A DNA stretch of 64,000 nucleotides from assembly GCA_030159075.1 (NCBI GenBank), contig BROG01000450.1:1-64000 (forward strand), read 5' to 3'. This document shows positions 41,995 through 53,761 of the stretch, in pieces. Made by a program: the position numbers and the translations under genes. Within the stretch, counting starts at the first letter, position 1, and each line of letters starts with the position of its first letter. Source of the stretch: Atrina japonica (taxonomy: Eukaryota; Mollusca; Bivalvia; Pterioida; Pinnidae). The notes below the pieces were generated by a model, which saw only the letters and a list, made by a program, of their open reading frames with translations, had not been told where the DNA came from and made no database searches.

Positions 41995-44791
41995 TGTAGT
42001 AACTGTCTTAAGAGATCTCTGTAGTAAGACATCACCTGTCTTAAGAGATGTCTGTAGTAAGACATCACCTGTCTTAAGAGATGTATGTTGTAAAACATCA
42101 CCCGTTTTAAGAGATGTATGTAAAACATCACCTGTCTTAAGAGATGTATGTCATAAAACATCACCCGTCTTAAGAGATGTATGTTGTAAAACATTACCTG
42201 TCTTAAGAGATGTATGTCATAAAACATCACCTGTCTTAAGAGATGCATGCCGTAAAACATCACCTGTCTTAAGAGATGCATGCCGTAAAACATCACCTGT
42301 CTTAAGAGATGTATGATGTAAAACACCACCTGTCTTAAGAGATCTCTGTAGTAAGACATCACCTGTCTTAAGAGATGTCTGTAGTAAGACATAACCTATC
42401 TTAAGAGATGTATGTTGTAAAACATCACCTGTCTTAAGAGATAAATGTTGTAAAACATCACCTGTCTTAATAGATGTATGTAAAACATCACCTGTCTTAA
42501 GAGATGTATGTTGTAAAACATCACCTGTCTTAAGAGATGTATGTTGTAAAACATTACCTTTCTTAAGAGATGTATGTTGTAAAACATCACCTGTCTTAAG
42601 AGATGTATGTCATAAAACATCACCTGTCTTAAGAGATGTATGTTGTAAAACATCACCTGTCTTAAGAGATGTATGTAAAACATCACCTGTCTTAAGAGAT
42701 GTATGTTGTAAAACATCACCTGTCTTAAGAGATGTATGTAAAACATCACCTGTCTTAAGAGATGTATGATGTAAAACACCACCTGTCTTAAGAGATATAT
42801 GTCGTAAAACATCACCTGTCTTAAGAGATGTATGTTGTAAAACATCACCTATCTTAAGAGATGTATGTAAAACATCACCTGTCTTTAGAGATGTATGTTG
42901 TAAAACATCACCTATCTTAAGAGATGTATGTAAAACATCACCTGTCTTAAGAGATGTATGTTGTAAAACATCACCTGTCTTATGAGATGTATGTTGTAAA
43001 ACATCACCTGTCTTAAGAGATGTATGTTGTAAAACATCACCTATCTTAAGAGATGTATGTAAAACATCACCTGTCTTAAGAGATGTATGTTGTAAAACAT
43101 CACCTGTCTTAAGAGATGTATGTTGTAAAACATCACCTGTTTTATGAGATGTATGTTGTAAAACATCACTTGCTTAACAGATGTATGTTGTAAAACATCA
43201 CCTATCTTAAGAGATGTATGTAAAACATCACCTGTCTTAAGAGATGTATATTGTAAAACATCACCTGTCTTAAGAGATGTATGTTGTAAAACATCACCTG
43301 TCTTAAGAGATGTATGTTGTTAAACATCACCTGTCTTAAGAGATGTATGTAAAACATCACCTGTCTTAAGAGATGTATGTTGTAAAACATCACCTGTCTT
43401 AAGATATATCTGTAGTAAGACATCATGTCTAAAAAAAATCACTGTAGTGAGACATCACTCTTTTGAGAGACCCTGTCTTAAGAGAGACCATTTCACTGAC
43501 ATACAGTATGGTCACTCAAAACTCTGCAGTAGCAGAAAAAAAACAGAAAATTAGGTTAATGTTGTTCATAGTAAAACAGGTGAATACATGAAAATATATA
43601 TTTTATTGGCTGCACATATGAAAAAACATAAGTGGTAAAATTGTTAACAAATGCAGTCATCTTTTTTTTTGCGTGTCTTATTCACAGAAAGGAAAATCAG
43701 CTGTAACCGTTGACGACAAAGAATATGACGTAGTAGAAAATGATACCATGCTGATTCGTCAAGGCCAAAAGTAAGCTTAAAATGTTTCCACCATTCAAGA
43801 CTCATAGTATTCAGAGTCTACCAAGAGTGAAAATTCAGCCAGGTTTTATTCATCTTGCATCAGAGGACTGTGTGAACTCATTAAAGGGACATTAACTCTG
43901 TTTACCCCCCCCCAAAATACTTCATTTTTTTTCTACTTTTACTACTTGCGCTTCATGTAAAATAACAAATAAGAGCTTTACACAAGCATAAGGTTGAATT
44001 TGTCAATTGCAAGTGAATGATTGCCAAACTGGGTTTTTCAAGCAATTTTCACAAAATATATAGGAATTGAAATTTTTTATGCCTGTGTACATCTCTTTTA
44101 TGTTATTGTATATCATTGTATGTATTAAAAAAAGAAATTGAAAAAAAACAGCTAATGCCCAATTAAAAAACCTCATTTTACATTTCACAAAACTAATTCT
44201 AATTTTATTCTTGCTTCACTTGTCTCTTGCCATATGTATTTGAATTTGAGTTGTAAGGCATGTTTCAGTTATTATTAACTCTCAGAAATGCACATCACTT
44301 TTGGGCATGTGAAGACCAGAATGAACCCGGTGATTTCATATTTGTCATAGTCAAGATGGAGTAGCCTACATGGAGAGATTTCAGAGATCACTTGTTGAAA
44401 ATTTTGTTTTGACAATGCACTAATTTTGATTCATTTCAAATCAGTTAATCAAGGTTTCTTTTAAAATCAAATGATACCTGATTATTATATACTATTATTC
44501 ACTATATAATTTGCTTTCATTTATTTCCTTATATCTTATATGGTTCAAAATGATGTAAATTATTACGGGACTGCTTGCTTTAAGTTTTACTTAAGATTTA
44601 GTCAAATAAATGATTCACAAAATGTGTCTATATTTCGTTGAGAAAAATAGCATATTACTATGATATTGAGAAGATTGGAGTATTACGTGTATATTCATGA
44701 CAAACTTTATAATTTCAGATACAAAGCCAAACGTGGACCAGACTCCATTGCACTGATTTGCTTTCAAGATCCTAAAAGGAAGAAAAAATAA
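29998..44791 (+). CDS. HAAO: 3-hydroxyanthranilate 3,4-dioxygenase, ten coding exons
   Basis: Coding exons are 29,998-30,119; 32,912-32,993; 34,310-34,393; 35,850-35,956; 39,962-40,063; 40,565-40,608; 41,223-41,377; 41,849-41,917; 43,688-43,770 and 44,719-44,791, all with GT-AG borders and matching phases, giving 306 residues. The enzyme opens the ring of 3-hydroxyanthranilate with O2 in the cytosol, feeding quinolinate and NAD synthesis in the kynurenine pathway. The cupin iron ligands are present with the family spacing: H62 and E68 in DYHIEEGEE, and H106 in [23 protein letters not shown] and [16 protein letters not shown] are family hallmarks. Compared with the mammalian protein, which I recall as about 286 residues, there is an N-terminal extension of roughly 15-20 residues and a basic C-terminus (KRKKK). 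The gene looks intact. Most of its length is intron filled with repeats. Confidence 0.95.
30604..30953. mobile_element. Short inverted-repeat element in HAAO intron 1
   Basis: It begins ACAGGGATAAATA and ends TATTTATCCCTGT. A related copy, with the same GGAATGGGTCCTTTT and CATGTTGATGATATT blocks, lies at about 36,590-36,790. No coding capacity: a MITE-like family. Confidence 0.65.
31238..31482 (+). mobile_element. tRNA-derived SINE, copy 1 (HAAO intron 1)
   Basis: The 5' end has polymerase III promoter boxes (GTGGCCGAGTGG and GGTTTGAATCC), followed by a family body (CTTTACCCGGGTAACCGGGG, AAAACTGGACGCCATCATAT) and an AAATC-repeat tail. ACAGTCATA occurs on both sides (31,229 and 31,483) as a short target duplication. 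Confidence 0.85.
31555..32035. mobile_element. MITE-like element with internal 55-57-bp tandem repeat
   Basis: Ends are inverted: CTACCAGGGTAAAGTGGCACA at the left and TGTGCCACTTTACCTTGGTA at the right. Inside, four units of 55-57 bp (GACAAGTACAGGTCTACCAA, then CAGGGGC and ACAAGCCACTCGT) occupy about 31,668-31,890. Related ends recur around 37,950-38,170. Confidence 0.65.
33500..33710 (+). mobile_element. Degenerate SINE copy (HAAO intron 2)
   Basis: It shares GGTTCAAGTC, GTTTGCCAGTTT, CTCCTCCGCCATTAAAAACTGG and CCATCATATAACT with the better copies at 31,240 and 49,033, but is much more diverged and lacks clear target duplications. Confidence 0.6.
34036..34170 (+). repeat. (CT)n microsatellite
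   Basis: A run of CTCTCT with a few TTTC and CTAT interruptions in HAAO intron 2. Long serine/leucine or arginine/glutamate frames across it are artefacts. Confidence 0.9.
34590..34820. repeat. Dispersed GGTGGTCTTTATA repeat and (TG)n(TA)n
   Basis: A repeat with GACCAGGTGGTCTTTATACA and AGCAGGTTTTACTGTA is followed by a (TG)n(TA)n microsatellite at 34,774-34,819. An inverted relative lies at 46,325-46,495, and weaker ones near 56,640-56,820 and 60,190-60,250. Confidence 0.6.
36109..37114. mobile_element. ~1-kb inverted-repeat element in HAAO intron 4
   Basis: The left end ACAGGTGACTTTCAATGGCTC and the right end GGTATCGAGAGTCACCTGTA are inverted relatives. A 200-bp element related to 30,604-30,953 is nested inside at about 36,590-36,790. 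No protein is encoded. Confidence 0.6.
37354..37534. mobile_element. 180-bp MITE in HAAO intron 4
   Basis: It starts TACAGTGGAACC and ends GGTTCCACTGTA, with GGTGGTCTCTTAAGTGAGG and a second GGTGGTCCCTAAGTGAGGTTG inside. Related ends are seen after the BTB gene near 52,303. Confidence 0.7.
37950..38595 (+). repeat. 64-bp tandem repeat, about seven copies (HAAO intron 4)
   Basis: Units contain ACATGTGCCAGTTTATCTTG, GCAGAACTATAGCAACAATC and ACAAACAAGATATGAA, repeated at exactly 64 bp (for example at 38,161 and 38,225). The leading part, from 37,950, resembles the element at 31,555. Confidence 0.85.
38690..39395 (+). repeat. ~150-bp degenerate tandem repeat, about four copies (HAAO intron 4)
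   Basis: Units share AAAGGGGAATAACTCTA or close variants, ATAAGGGTGGTA, TGTGACACTCCATCTTCTTT and GGGAGCCTAGGT. They are diverged and non-coding. Confidence 0.65.
41930..41988 (+). repeat. (CT)n microsatellite at the start of HAAO intron 8
   Basis: It begins 12 bp after the exon 8 donor site and runs straight into the minisatellite that follows. Confidence 0.9.
42000..43430 (+). repeat. 1.4-kb minisatellite of 30- and 33-bp units (HAAO intron 8)
   Basis: Several dozen units are built on GTCTTAAGAGATGTATG, an optional TTG, and TAAAACATCACCT. Because both unit lengths are multiples of three, long frames stay open on both strands ([11 protein letters not shown] and [11 protein letters not shown] repeats). 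These are not genes. Confidence 0.92.
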
Positions 44792-47700
44792 AATCTAAAA
44801 TCAATTGACTCTATCAAAACCTCATCAGAGCTATTCTGATCAAGATTTGTCCTGATCTGTCTGTCATGTCTGAAAACTTTGACCATTTTTAACTTACTCT
44901 CGAGAACCACAGTGCAAATTCCAACAAAACTTGTCAAAAAGCATTCAGGAGTAAGAGGCTTTAAAGTTTTTTATTCATTCTCTTTTCCCAAATTGACTGG
45001 ATTCTAGCCAGAATAGAGTTTGAAAATCTTTTTGTCTGAAAATACAAAGTCAAATGCAGTATTTTTGTGGGATCAAGATTTAGATTTGCTCAAGAGAAGT
45101 CAAATTGATCATTTTTTAGTTCCATTCTGAGAAAGAACAGTTTTTTATCTCGACATAACAAGTTTTGACTGTATCTTATTCTCTCTGCCTCTGGTGGTTT
45201 CTGAATGTTTTGTGCCAACGTTTGCTCCATTACTGTTTATAATTATTTGGCAATTTTGGAAAATATCTTCTGTCATCTTTTATTGTTCTGAATCATTATT
45301 GTTCAGGTAAGCTTTTTGGCCTATGGATATGTTGTTTACATATAGTCATTTAATGCATTATAAGAGAAATGGAGGGTTTAAAACTCAATGGCCTTTTTAG
45401 AAAATACCGTAATTACTTTTGCTATTTGACACAACTACAGCCTATTTTTTTTTCGAGATATATCTGATGAGTGATGATAGAAATTCAGTCTTGGATGGAA
45501 ACCAGATTTTATCACTGGTTCCATATCTTTTATCTTTTTTTATCATGATGTACTCAAAACTTTTAACTATACATGTATGTTTAATTTTTTACATTTGTTT
45601 TACATAAAAAATAACTCTTTGATTGTATATGATTACTTCAAACTACAATTCCATAACTGCTTAATCACAAGAGTGTCCTTGCTGTTAGTGTGTCTTTGTA
45701 TATATGTATTCAGATTAAAGAACATTTAGTTTCAGGCCAATTGTAGGGGTATCATTTTTTTATGGATTGGGAATTGACACAGTCCCAAATAATTTTGTTA
45801 TTTAACGCTACTTATAAACTATTTACTTTTACCCAAAAAGTTTGTTTTTGCACGTATTATGAAAGATCATTATATTATATGTCTTATATGGTTTTGAAAC
45901 GGTCATATACTTCCTATAGAACCTTTGAAATAACAAATGGTTTGGATCTAGATTACCATTCATAGGTCAAAGTCCTGCTGTTTCGAACTTTGAACTCTGA
46001 TTCATCTAAGTTTTACTGTATATGTTTAAAGTAAATAAGAAGTATCAGAAAATTTAGGCCAAACTCCTCCTCTTGTAGGGGATCTCGCACAAACACACAT
46101 GCCATGCACATACACACACTGATGAAAATTAAAAATGAGGCAGCAAACAAGCCAGTCTTAAATGTTTAAGATGACCAAAAATCTTATCATTCAACTGACG
46201 ATCCGTAAAAGGTTCTACACATACACACCCAATAAGGTCAATGCAAAATGCACTCTGAACACTTTGTTGTCATTATATATATATTTTTGCTGTATGAAAA
46301 GGGAGTCTTTTTTATGTTTACATGCTTTAGCGACCACCTGTGTATAAATACCACCTGCTCATAAAGACCACTTTTGCTGTCTCCAATAGTACCAATTGTG
46401 TACAAATCAACCTCGATAAAAAGACCACCTCCCTATAAAGACTGGTTTTGTTGTGTCCTTAAGGGGTCTTTGTATACAAGTTTCACTGTATGGTAGTGAT
46501 CGAGTTGTCAACAAAAGAGGCTAATTCATCGTGAATTTTTACAAATTTTCATTTGTTCTTCTTGCGGGATGTAGTGACTAACTGATAAGGTTTGTTTTTA
46601 CTTACAAAAATATTAATGTATTTGCTTTGAAGCATTACTAACAAATCAGACCCTCCTTCGTGAAAGATATACAAAAAAATCCGGCCTAGTAGATTTAATC
46701 ATCGTTACTTCAAATTTCTTTTCCATGAAGCTTAAAGAATCGAATTAGTGACAACAAATCAAATATTGTTAGGTAGTGGTATTAGTGTGCTCCTTCACAG
46801 AATTTCGTAAAATTTTATTTTTGATTTTGTCTGTACTAAAATATTTCAATTTCCTGAAAAATATAATTCATTGCATGGTTCTAAATGCTGCATCCCAAAT
46901 TTAGACTTTTGTAGTCAATTGTATTTTTCTGTACACAAAATAATGTTGATGCGCTGAAACATAAGGATATTCCATGTACACTGCATATGTTGCCAAGGTA
47001 AATATGAAAACTGGCAGAACATATGAGGAACAAAATCGAAAAGGCGCAACTAAATGCAGGATCATAACGGTATTCCAGACTAACTCGAAAGTGCCCTATT
47101 ACTGGTATACACTACCTGTAGATGTCTTGTGTATTGCCTTGTACAGGGGGCATGTAGTCTAGAACTGTACTGTAACCCTTAGGCCACTCATATCAATGAA
47201 GTTCCTTTTCACTAGATACCATCTTTAAAGCCTTGCAATCAAACTATAGTGGTTACAAAGTTATTCCTTTGATGCAGGCTCTAAGTGTTCATTCTAGCTA
47301 TGGATGAAGTCACTCCATGGACAGGTTTGGATAGCTGTCATTCCCTCCATTGGTACAGCCATTTAGTAGGCTTGGATAATTTCATTTCAGTTAAAAGTGA
47401 AGCCAGACTGGGCTGGTTTGGATTGTGGTCATTCCAGTAATAGATGCAGCTATTGTTTGCATTGGCTGGCACGTATGGTGACCTTCACAGTTATGGATGC
47501 AGCCATTGTTGACATTGGTCTCACATAGTGACCTTCACAGTTATGGATGCAGCTATTCTGTAGGTAATTGGCTTTGTAAGTTGTTATCCATCTGATGGAG
47601 ACAATACCTATGTATTGATGCAGCCACCTTCTAAACCTGGATAAAGGACTATCAACTGATTTCTTACAATATATTTTGGACATTCCTATGATGATTGTAG

Positions 47701-48614
47701 AAATCTTCCTTCAAGTAAATGTTGAGAAAATACATTCCAAAGTTCACTCATTCAATTTCAAATCATCTTGTAAACAGTTCTTCTTCTGTGCAACCACCAG
47801 TCGTTTGACACTACTTTGCAGTAGTGAAAGCGGTAACCCGATGTTATTTGTTATGATACATGTAAAATGTAGTTACAACTGATATTAACAATAGTGTCAT
47901 AAGATTTTTTATAATAATGTTGTGCCATCATACACACTTTGTTACTGAAAATTTCACTAAGTGTCTTAATAATTTAAAAAAAAGTTGTGTATTATTGTTT
48001 GCTTAAAAAATATGAATGTGCTTTGATATATAATCATATATATATATAGATTAATTAGAAGGATTTGTATGAAAATATTTTTGAAATAAATATTAAAAGG
48101 AATTATGTTATAAATTTTTTTTTCTTAATCATATAGATATACCTGGGAATTTTGCAAATGGTTTTTGCCCTTTTGAAACAGAAAACAAACTCGCCCTAAA
48201 TTAACATAGTTAATGGATGGTTTGTATGTGTATGTCCACATGTTATGTCAGCTTAAAATGTTTGCCCTCCTTTTAAATTTTCCTTCTCTAAAAATGTAAG
48301 GGCAAAAATGGTGAAAATTAAACAGGAGTGACATTTTCCAGTTAAATAGGGGCCTGCATGTAGTATATACTTTGTAGGCTATTTTTTACATATTTTTACA
48401 CACCGGCTTCTCACAATGTTCCTTAGATCAATATGTACTTCACATAGAGATGCTCGATCACAGAATTTCTTATCAGTTAATAGACGGCAATTTTTAAAAT
48501 CAACCAATCACAGACTGTAAAAGCAATCATCTTATTCCTGAAGAAAATGTCTTCACAGCATAGACAGCTGATGTTTTGCTTTGGTGTGTGTTAAGATGAA
48601 TTAAGCACACTCGG

Positions 48615-48792
48615 TATAGAACCTTTCACGATAACTGCGGTCCTGTAACTTTGAGGGAATAAATGATACAGATACCCGCAAAAATATAGACATCGTTATG
48701 GTAACCGATTGTTTCTTGACGTCATTTTACTGGAATCTATCATTTATTCCCTCAAAGCTACAGGGCCGCAGTTATTGTGAAAGGGTCTATAA
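48615..48792. mobile_element. 178-bp foldback MITE
   Basis: The left half (TATAGAACCTTTCACGATAA ... GAGGGAATAAATGATA) pairs imperfectly with the right half (TATCATTTATTCCCTC ... GTGAAAGGGTCTATA), with arms of about 54 bp. Confidence 0.75.
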
Positions 48793-49032
48793 TCAGTGGA
48801 AAGAGTGCAAATGTGAATAGCTAACCACAAAAAGAAATGCCAAAACAATATCTAACCTATACTTAGGCTATTCCTTATTTTTCTGTCATAAAATTTACAG
48901 AAGAAATCAAAATCATTCACTGCATTGTTTAATACTGCATTTCCAAAGTTGACTTACAGAGTTAAAAATAGCTAGATCTATTGTACAGTGTGTAAACTCT
49001 ATAAAATCTATGCAAAAAATGTCTATTTTTAG

Positions 49033-49275
49033 GGGCCTCCGTGGCCGAGTGGTTAGAGCATTGCGCTTTAAATCACACGGCCTCTCACCTCTGGTTCGAA
49101 TCCCGCTAGGGTCATTTCGAATTAAGTGGGAAAGTTTGCCAGTTTTCTTGCGGAAGGTCGGTGGTCTTTACCCGGGTAACCGGGGTTTCTCCTCCACCAA
49201 TAAAAACTGGACGCCATCATATGACTGAAAAATTGTTGAGTGTGGCGTAAAACAAAAAATCAAATCAAAAATCAA
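49033..49275 (+). mobile_element. tRNA-derived SINE, copy 2, with clear target duplication
   Basis: It is the same family as 31,238-31,482, with intact promoter boxes (GTGGCCGAGTGG, GGTTCGAATCC). GTCTATTTTTAG stands on both sides (49,021 and 49,276), a 12-13-bp duplication expected from LINE-driven insertion. Confidence 0.9.
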
Positions 49276-50237
49276 GTCTATTTTTAGGCTTTTCATTGAT
49301 CCACATGTGCATTTTTATTGTTTTAAGTTGATGCACTTGAGCCAAATTCTTCAAGTGATTCACCAAAAACATGAGTTTACCTGTTAATCAAATTTAACAC
49401 AATTTGTGAAAGACTAATATTTTGGGGCAGGGCTTAAAACTTAAATCTTGTGTTACAACAGGTTTGCAGATAATTCAAATACACCTCAGATTTACACCCG
49501 CAAGTCCATAGCATACAAGTAGCTCCAACTTTTCCAATGCTCAAACTTGATTTCAACCAATCAGAATTAGCTTTATGTTGATAAACAGTGTAGGCTATTT
49601 GACTGGTAGAGAATGGGGTCACTTCAGAGATGTTGGTTGAGCATTAACAAAGTTATTATTTATTCATTTATATTTTATCTATTTATTTTATTTTGAGATC
49701 CAAATTATTATCTAATCAGGCTAAACAAAAAACGTGTTTCTAATTACTGGACAAGCTCTGTACCTACAGTCAGAGTCTAACTTACTTATATTGAACCCTG
49801 TTACATTGAAATCCTGCTTTATTTGAAATGATTTTTATTCCCTGCCAATTTTTTTAAAACCCTTTATAACCCAGTTCTTTTGAAACCCCTGTTTATTGGA
49901 AAGAAAAATTTATTTCCCTTCGAATTCAATATTTATCTGGGTTTGACTGTATTTTACTGCCCCATCGGAATCATTGCTTTGGATTCATCCTCTATCCGTT
50001 TGTCATTCTCTATTTGATCATGATTGCGGTATATCCTGTTATTGATTTTTCGCTGCGCCAGTCCAGCATCAATGTTTGCTGCTGCTGCTGCTTCGTCCAG
50101 TAGATGGCAGGGAAATATGTATAATCTATGCAATAAAGACGGAAATGTAGGAGTATATAACAATAACATGATGTCGGTAAAATAATTCCTTGCCTTGATA
50201 TTTAGCAAGCGGGGAGAGCGATTTGAGTTGAACAACG

Positions 50238-52295
50238 ATGTCGCACTACATGAGAGCGGAAAGAAAACAGTTTGTGAAAAATCCACACGACTTTATTATT
50301 AGACCATTATTGAGGCAGCGTGAGACAGGTGAATTATGTGATATATGTATTCGAGTTCATGGTAGAACATTCAATGCTCATAGGTCGATACTGGCACTAT
50401 GGAGTCCGTATTTTCTTTCTATGTTTACTTGTGACATGCGAGAACAACTGTCAAAAGAGATAGACTTATCAGAGTCTCTGCTTTTGGACGATCCAGATGT
50501 ATTTAGTTTTGTGCTAGACTACTTATATACAGGAGTTCTGACTCTAAATATCAATAATGTAGAGGATATCTTGAGAATTTCAGATTTCTTATTGCTAGAT
50601 GATGTCAAGGATTACTGCAGACAATTCTACCTAGATCTTGGTAATCTAGATTTATCAAACTGTATACGAGTGAAATTTCTGGCTGACAACCACAATCTGT
50701 TGGAGGTAGCAGAATCATGTCAAGGTATAATTGAATCTCGTTTCCATGATTACCTAATATTCCATGATGAAATTCTTGACCTGACACCTCAAAACTTTTT
50801 CCAGTTGCTTGAAGACCAAAGAACTGTACATAATACAACATATAATGATCTAAAGAGATTAATCCAAAGGTGGGTAGACCATGATAAATCATCCAGAGAA
50901 ATGTTTTTACCCGACCTGTTTACTTGTATCAAACTGTATTTGTACGAGAGCTGTGAAGTAACAAGTACCATAGCCTGTACAGGGTCAAAAGGGGAAAGTA
51001 AGGCCTCATCTATGCAGTCATCCTTGTCTGAGAAACAGTCAAGAGATTGCATGTCTCACAACTTTTGCCACAGATATGAAAATGTCTTACATAGGTCAAT
51101 CAATATGAGTGACAGCGTTTGCCCAGTACTCTATGCAGTTGTCAACAATCATGGAATGAAGTTTCTAAAAATGTTATTGTTTAGCATTGTAGATCAGAAA
51201 TGGTTCCACTTCCCACTGATTGGAGAAAAGCTTTTCCACATGATACCAGCTAGACAGAGCATTTCAAGTCTTGTCGCTCATGGTAACTGTTTATACATGT
51301 ATCTATGTTCTAGTTTCCCTTACCCTACTGATATGCTGAAGATCTATATCCTTGCTGTGGATTTGTTGAGAGGCCAACCAATCCTTTATTCATTTAAGAC
51401 GGGAGACTTCTACAACCCTTGTTATCGTACCACTTTAACAAACTACAGATCCGTACCTCCTGCAATGGTGGCTTGTGGTCCACATCTTTATGTAGTTGGA
51501 AACAAGGAAGGCATTGGAAATTTGTTCTTGTGCAATATGAACAATTCACAATATAAATGTTTCCAAATACCTGGATCCCGTTTCATATCTCTAGCACGTG
51601 CAGCAGTTCGCAATGATCGCTTTATATTTTTGTGGTTCAGACACCGCACAGGACCATCAGAGGAATTTTGTATCAAAAAGTCAGTAGGTTTCGTCATGTT
51701 TGATACAAAATCAAAAGTGTTCAATTCATGGGAAATATCACCACCAGAGATCTCTTATGATGAATTTGGAAAGCCATATTCCTTATGCATCAGAGATGAA
51801 ACAATACTGATTTACCATCCTGGAAAGCCAGCATTGATTCTGGATGAAGTACGATGCAAGTGGATCACTTCAATGAGAAAACTGCCAACTCTGGGAATAA
51901 CAACACATACAGAGACTGACACATATGGATACCACCTACAAGCAGCCACCGATAGTAGCATATTTATTTTAAACAACCATGCACCGTTCACCACCTCAAT
52001 GCAAGAGATTAGTGAATTTTACCCATCACCAGTAACTCATAAACCACCTCCAATTGACAATATTTCACTTGTCACAGCTGGCCACTTGACAAGAACGGAC
52101 ATCCATAATCTGGAACCATTTGATCGCTATGATGAATCTTACACATCGGCTCTTCAGGTGACAATGAGACTATCAGATCAAGATACAGAAGAAAGTGGCA
52201 CATCACACTCGGATCAAGACTCAGAAAATGGATACGAATATGATGATGATATTTATGATTATGACTATGATTTGGAAGGAGAATTTGGATTTTAA
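50238..52295 (+). CDS. BTB-BACK-kelch-type protein, single exon
   Basis: An uninterrupted 685-aa frame starts at ATG 50,238, in context AACGATG. Residues 31-130 are a BTB domain (GELCDICIRVHGRTFNAHRS, then DYLYTGVLTLNI), 135-240 a BACK domain (CIRVKFLADNHNLLEVAESC, WVDHDKSSR), and about 280-620 a degenerate kelch-like propeller without the full set of double glycines. The C-terminus is strongly acidic (DDDIYDYDYDLEGEFGF). Such proteins usually serve as substrate adaptors of cullin-3 ubiquitin ligases through the BTB domain; the substrate cannot be told. The lack of introns in the coding part fits many KLHL/KBTBD genes or a retrocopy. A precise orthologue is not claimed. Confidence 0.88.
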   Translation: MSHYMRAERKQFVKNPHDFIIRPLLRQRETGELCDICIRVHGRTFNAHRSILALWSPYFLSMFTCDMREQLSKEIDLSESLLLDDPDVFSFVLDYLYTGVLTLNINNVEDILRISDFLLLDDVKDYCRQFYLDLGNLDLSNCIRVKFLADNHNLLEVAESCQGIIESRFHDYLIFHDEILDLTPQNFFQLLEDQRTVHNTTYNDLKRLIQRWVDHDKSSREMFLPDLFTCIKLYLYESCEVTSTIACTGSKGESKASSMQSSLSEKQSRDCMSHNFCHRYENVLHRSINMSDSVCPVLYAVVNNHGMKFLKMLLFSIVDQKWFHFPLIGEKLFHMIPARQSISSLVAHGNCLYMYLCSSFPYPTDMLKIYILAVDLLRGQPILYSFKTGDFYNPCYRTTLTNYRSVPPAMVACGPHLYVVGNKEGIGNLFLCNMNNSQYKCFQIPGSRFISLARAAVRNDRFIFLWFRHRTGPSEEFCIKKSVGFVMFDTKSKVFNSWEISPPEISYDEFGKPYSLCIRDETILIYHPGKPALILDEVRCKWITSMRKLPTLGITTHTETDTYGYHLQAATDSSIFILNNHAPFTTSMQEISEFYPSPVTHKPPPIDNISLVTAGHLTRTDIHNLEPFDRYDESYTSALQVTMRLSDQDTEESGTSHSDQDSENGYEYDDDIYDYDYDLEGEFGF

Positions 52296-53718
52296 ACAAA
52301 GTACAGTGGAACCTGTTTTGATAGATCACCCCATCTGCCACTGAAATGTGGTTTCTCAAAAGAGGTTTAATTTTTATTTAAAGAATTTTTTAACCAAGTG
52401 GTTTTCAGAATGTGGTCTCAGATCTAGAACTAGAAGACAGATGGTCTTTAAAGACATGTTCTACTGTAAAATGGAACCTGGCAAGGGAGACCAACTGTCT
52501 TGAAACTGAAAGCCCATAATCTATAAGCCAAGTTTGTTACAATGTATATATTCCTCCGAATGACATCTCCTTTGAGAAACCACCTGTCTTGAAAGACCAC
52601 TTTTTCCTGATAGATGGTGTTGTCCTTCAAAACTGGTTCCATTGTTCATGTAATGTACAGTGAAATCTGTCGTAATGGCAGATCTGTTTTGGAAGACCAT
52701 GTTTAGTTATTTAATTTTCACTGAGTAATGGTTTAATATAAACTTCCACTTAAGTCAAGAGCTTGTCTCCCTCCCACAACCATATTTCTGTGACAGATCA
52801 GATTAACAATTAACTCAACAACCCCTAAAATCAAATTTAGACTATCCATTATCTATTAATAGTATGGTCCACTTTAAAGTCACAAAACTGGGGTAATTAT
52901 TTGAGTAATTATTGCAAGTAAAATTGTAAAATTTGGGGTTTTTTTTACTCATACGCCCCTGAATTTTGATACTGGACTTTTCCATCAATAAAAATGGGTT
53001 ATTCTATATGTGGTTTCAGGGGTTGGTGAGTTAAGACAGGATTCATTTTCTTAGACAAGCTCAGCAAGGATATTATAAATGATTGTACTTTAAAAATCCT
53101 ACCTCATCAATATAATTAATACCTATAATCAGTGTAGCTAAGACTTACTTGTACCAACCAATGGTCACCTAGTGAAAATATTGATTCTGTGACAGCATTT
53201 ATACATGGGAAAAATTATTTGTATACATGTACTGCGGGGGGGGGGGATAAGTTGCGGTGTTAATATTCACTTTATTCATGGTGTTGAAAAATCAGTAATA
53301 AGTATTTAAATAGAATTATACATTCTGTATATGTAATACATGTATATTATGGTCTGTCTTTGTAGGACCCGATCCTATTTTAAGCTACTACCTACATGTA
53401 CATGTATGTGCGATTTAAAAAAAAAAACGCAATCATTTCAGGATTTAGAAAACCTGAAAATTACAATCTATGAAATTAAACCCCTGTACAGTAAATTGTA
53501 TGAGATACTGTTCATGAATTTGGATAGTTTGTGGCGACTGATAAAGCATGTACGATTTACATGTAGTATTGTTTACCATGGGCATCAGGTGATAATTATC
53601 ACTACAGTATTGTCTCTGGGACAATATTATTGGCAGCAGATGTTAATTATTGTCAAAGTGCATAAATGTCTTAACTTTATTTTCATGTTTTAATTAAATC
53701 AAAACTTCATCAACTGCA

Positions 53719-53761
<43 letters not shown>

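Larger units (their letters stand above)
44792..50237. other. Intergenic DNA between HAAO and the BTB gene
   Basis: No gene is recognised. It contains probable HAAO 3' untranslated sequence, an inverted dispersed repeat at 46,325-46,495, a local duplication around GACCTTCACAGTTATGGATG at 47,450-47,560, an inverted-repeat element at 48,615-48,792, a SINE at 49,033-49,275 and a short (CTG)n at about 50,083. Confidence 0.5.

Noticed and set aside
42000..43430. Long repetitive ORFs on both strands as possible repeat proteins
   Set aside because: They are produced by minisatellite units of 30/33 bp inside an HAAO intron; no start context, no unique sequence, both strands equally open.
49954..50286. 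Leftward ORF over the BTB gene start
   Set aside because: It is antisense to the 5' region of the BTB gene, with no recognisable domain.
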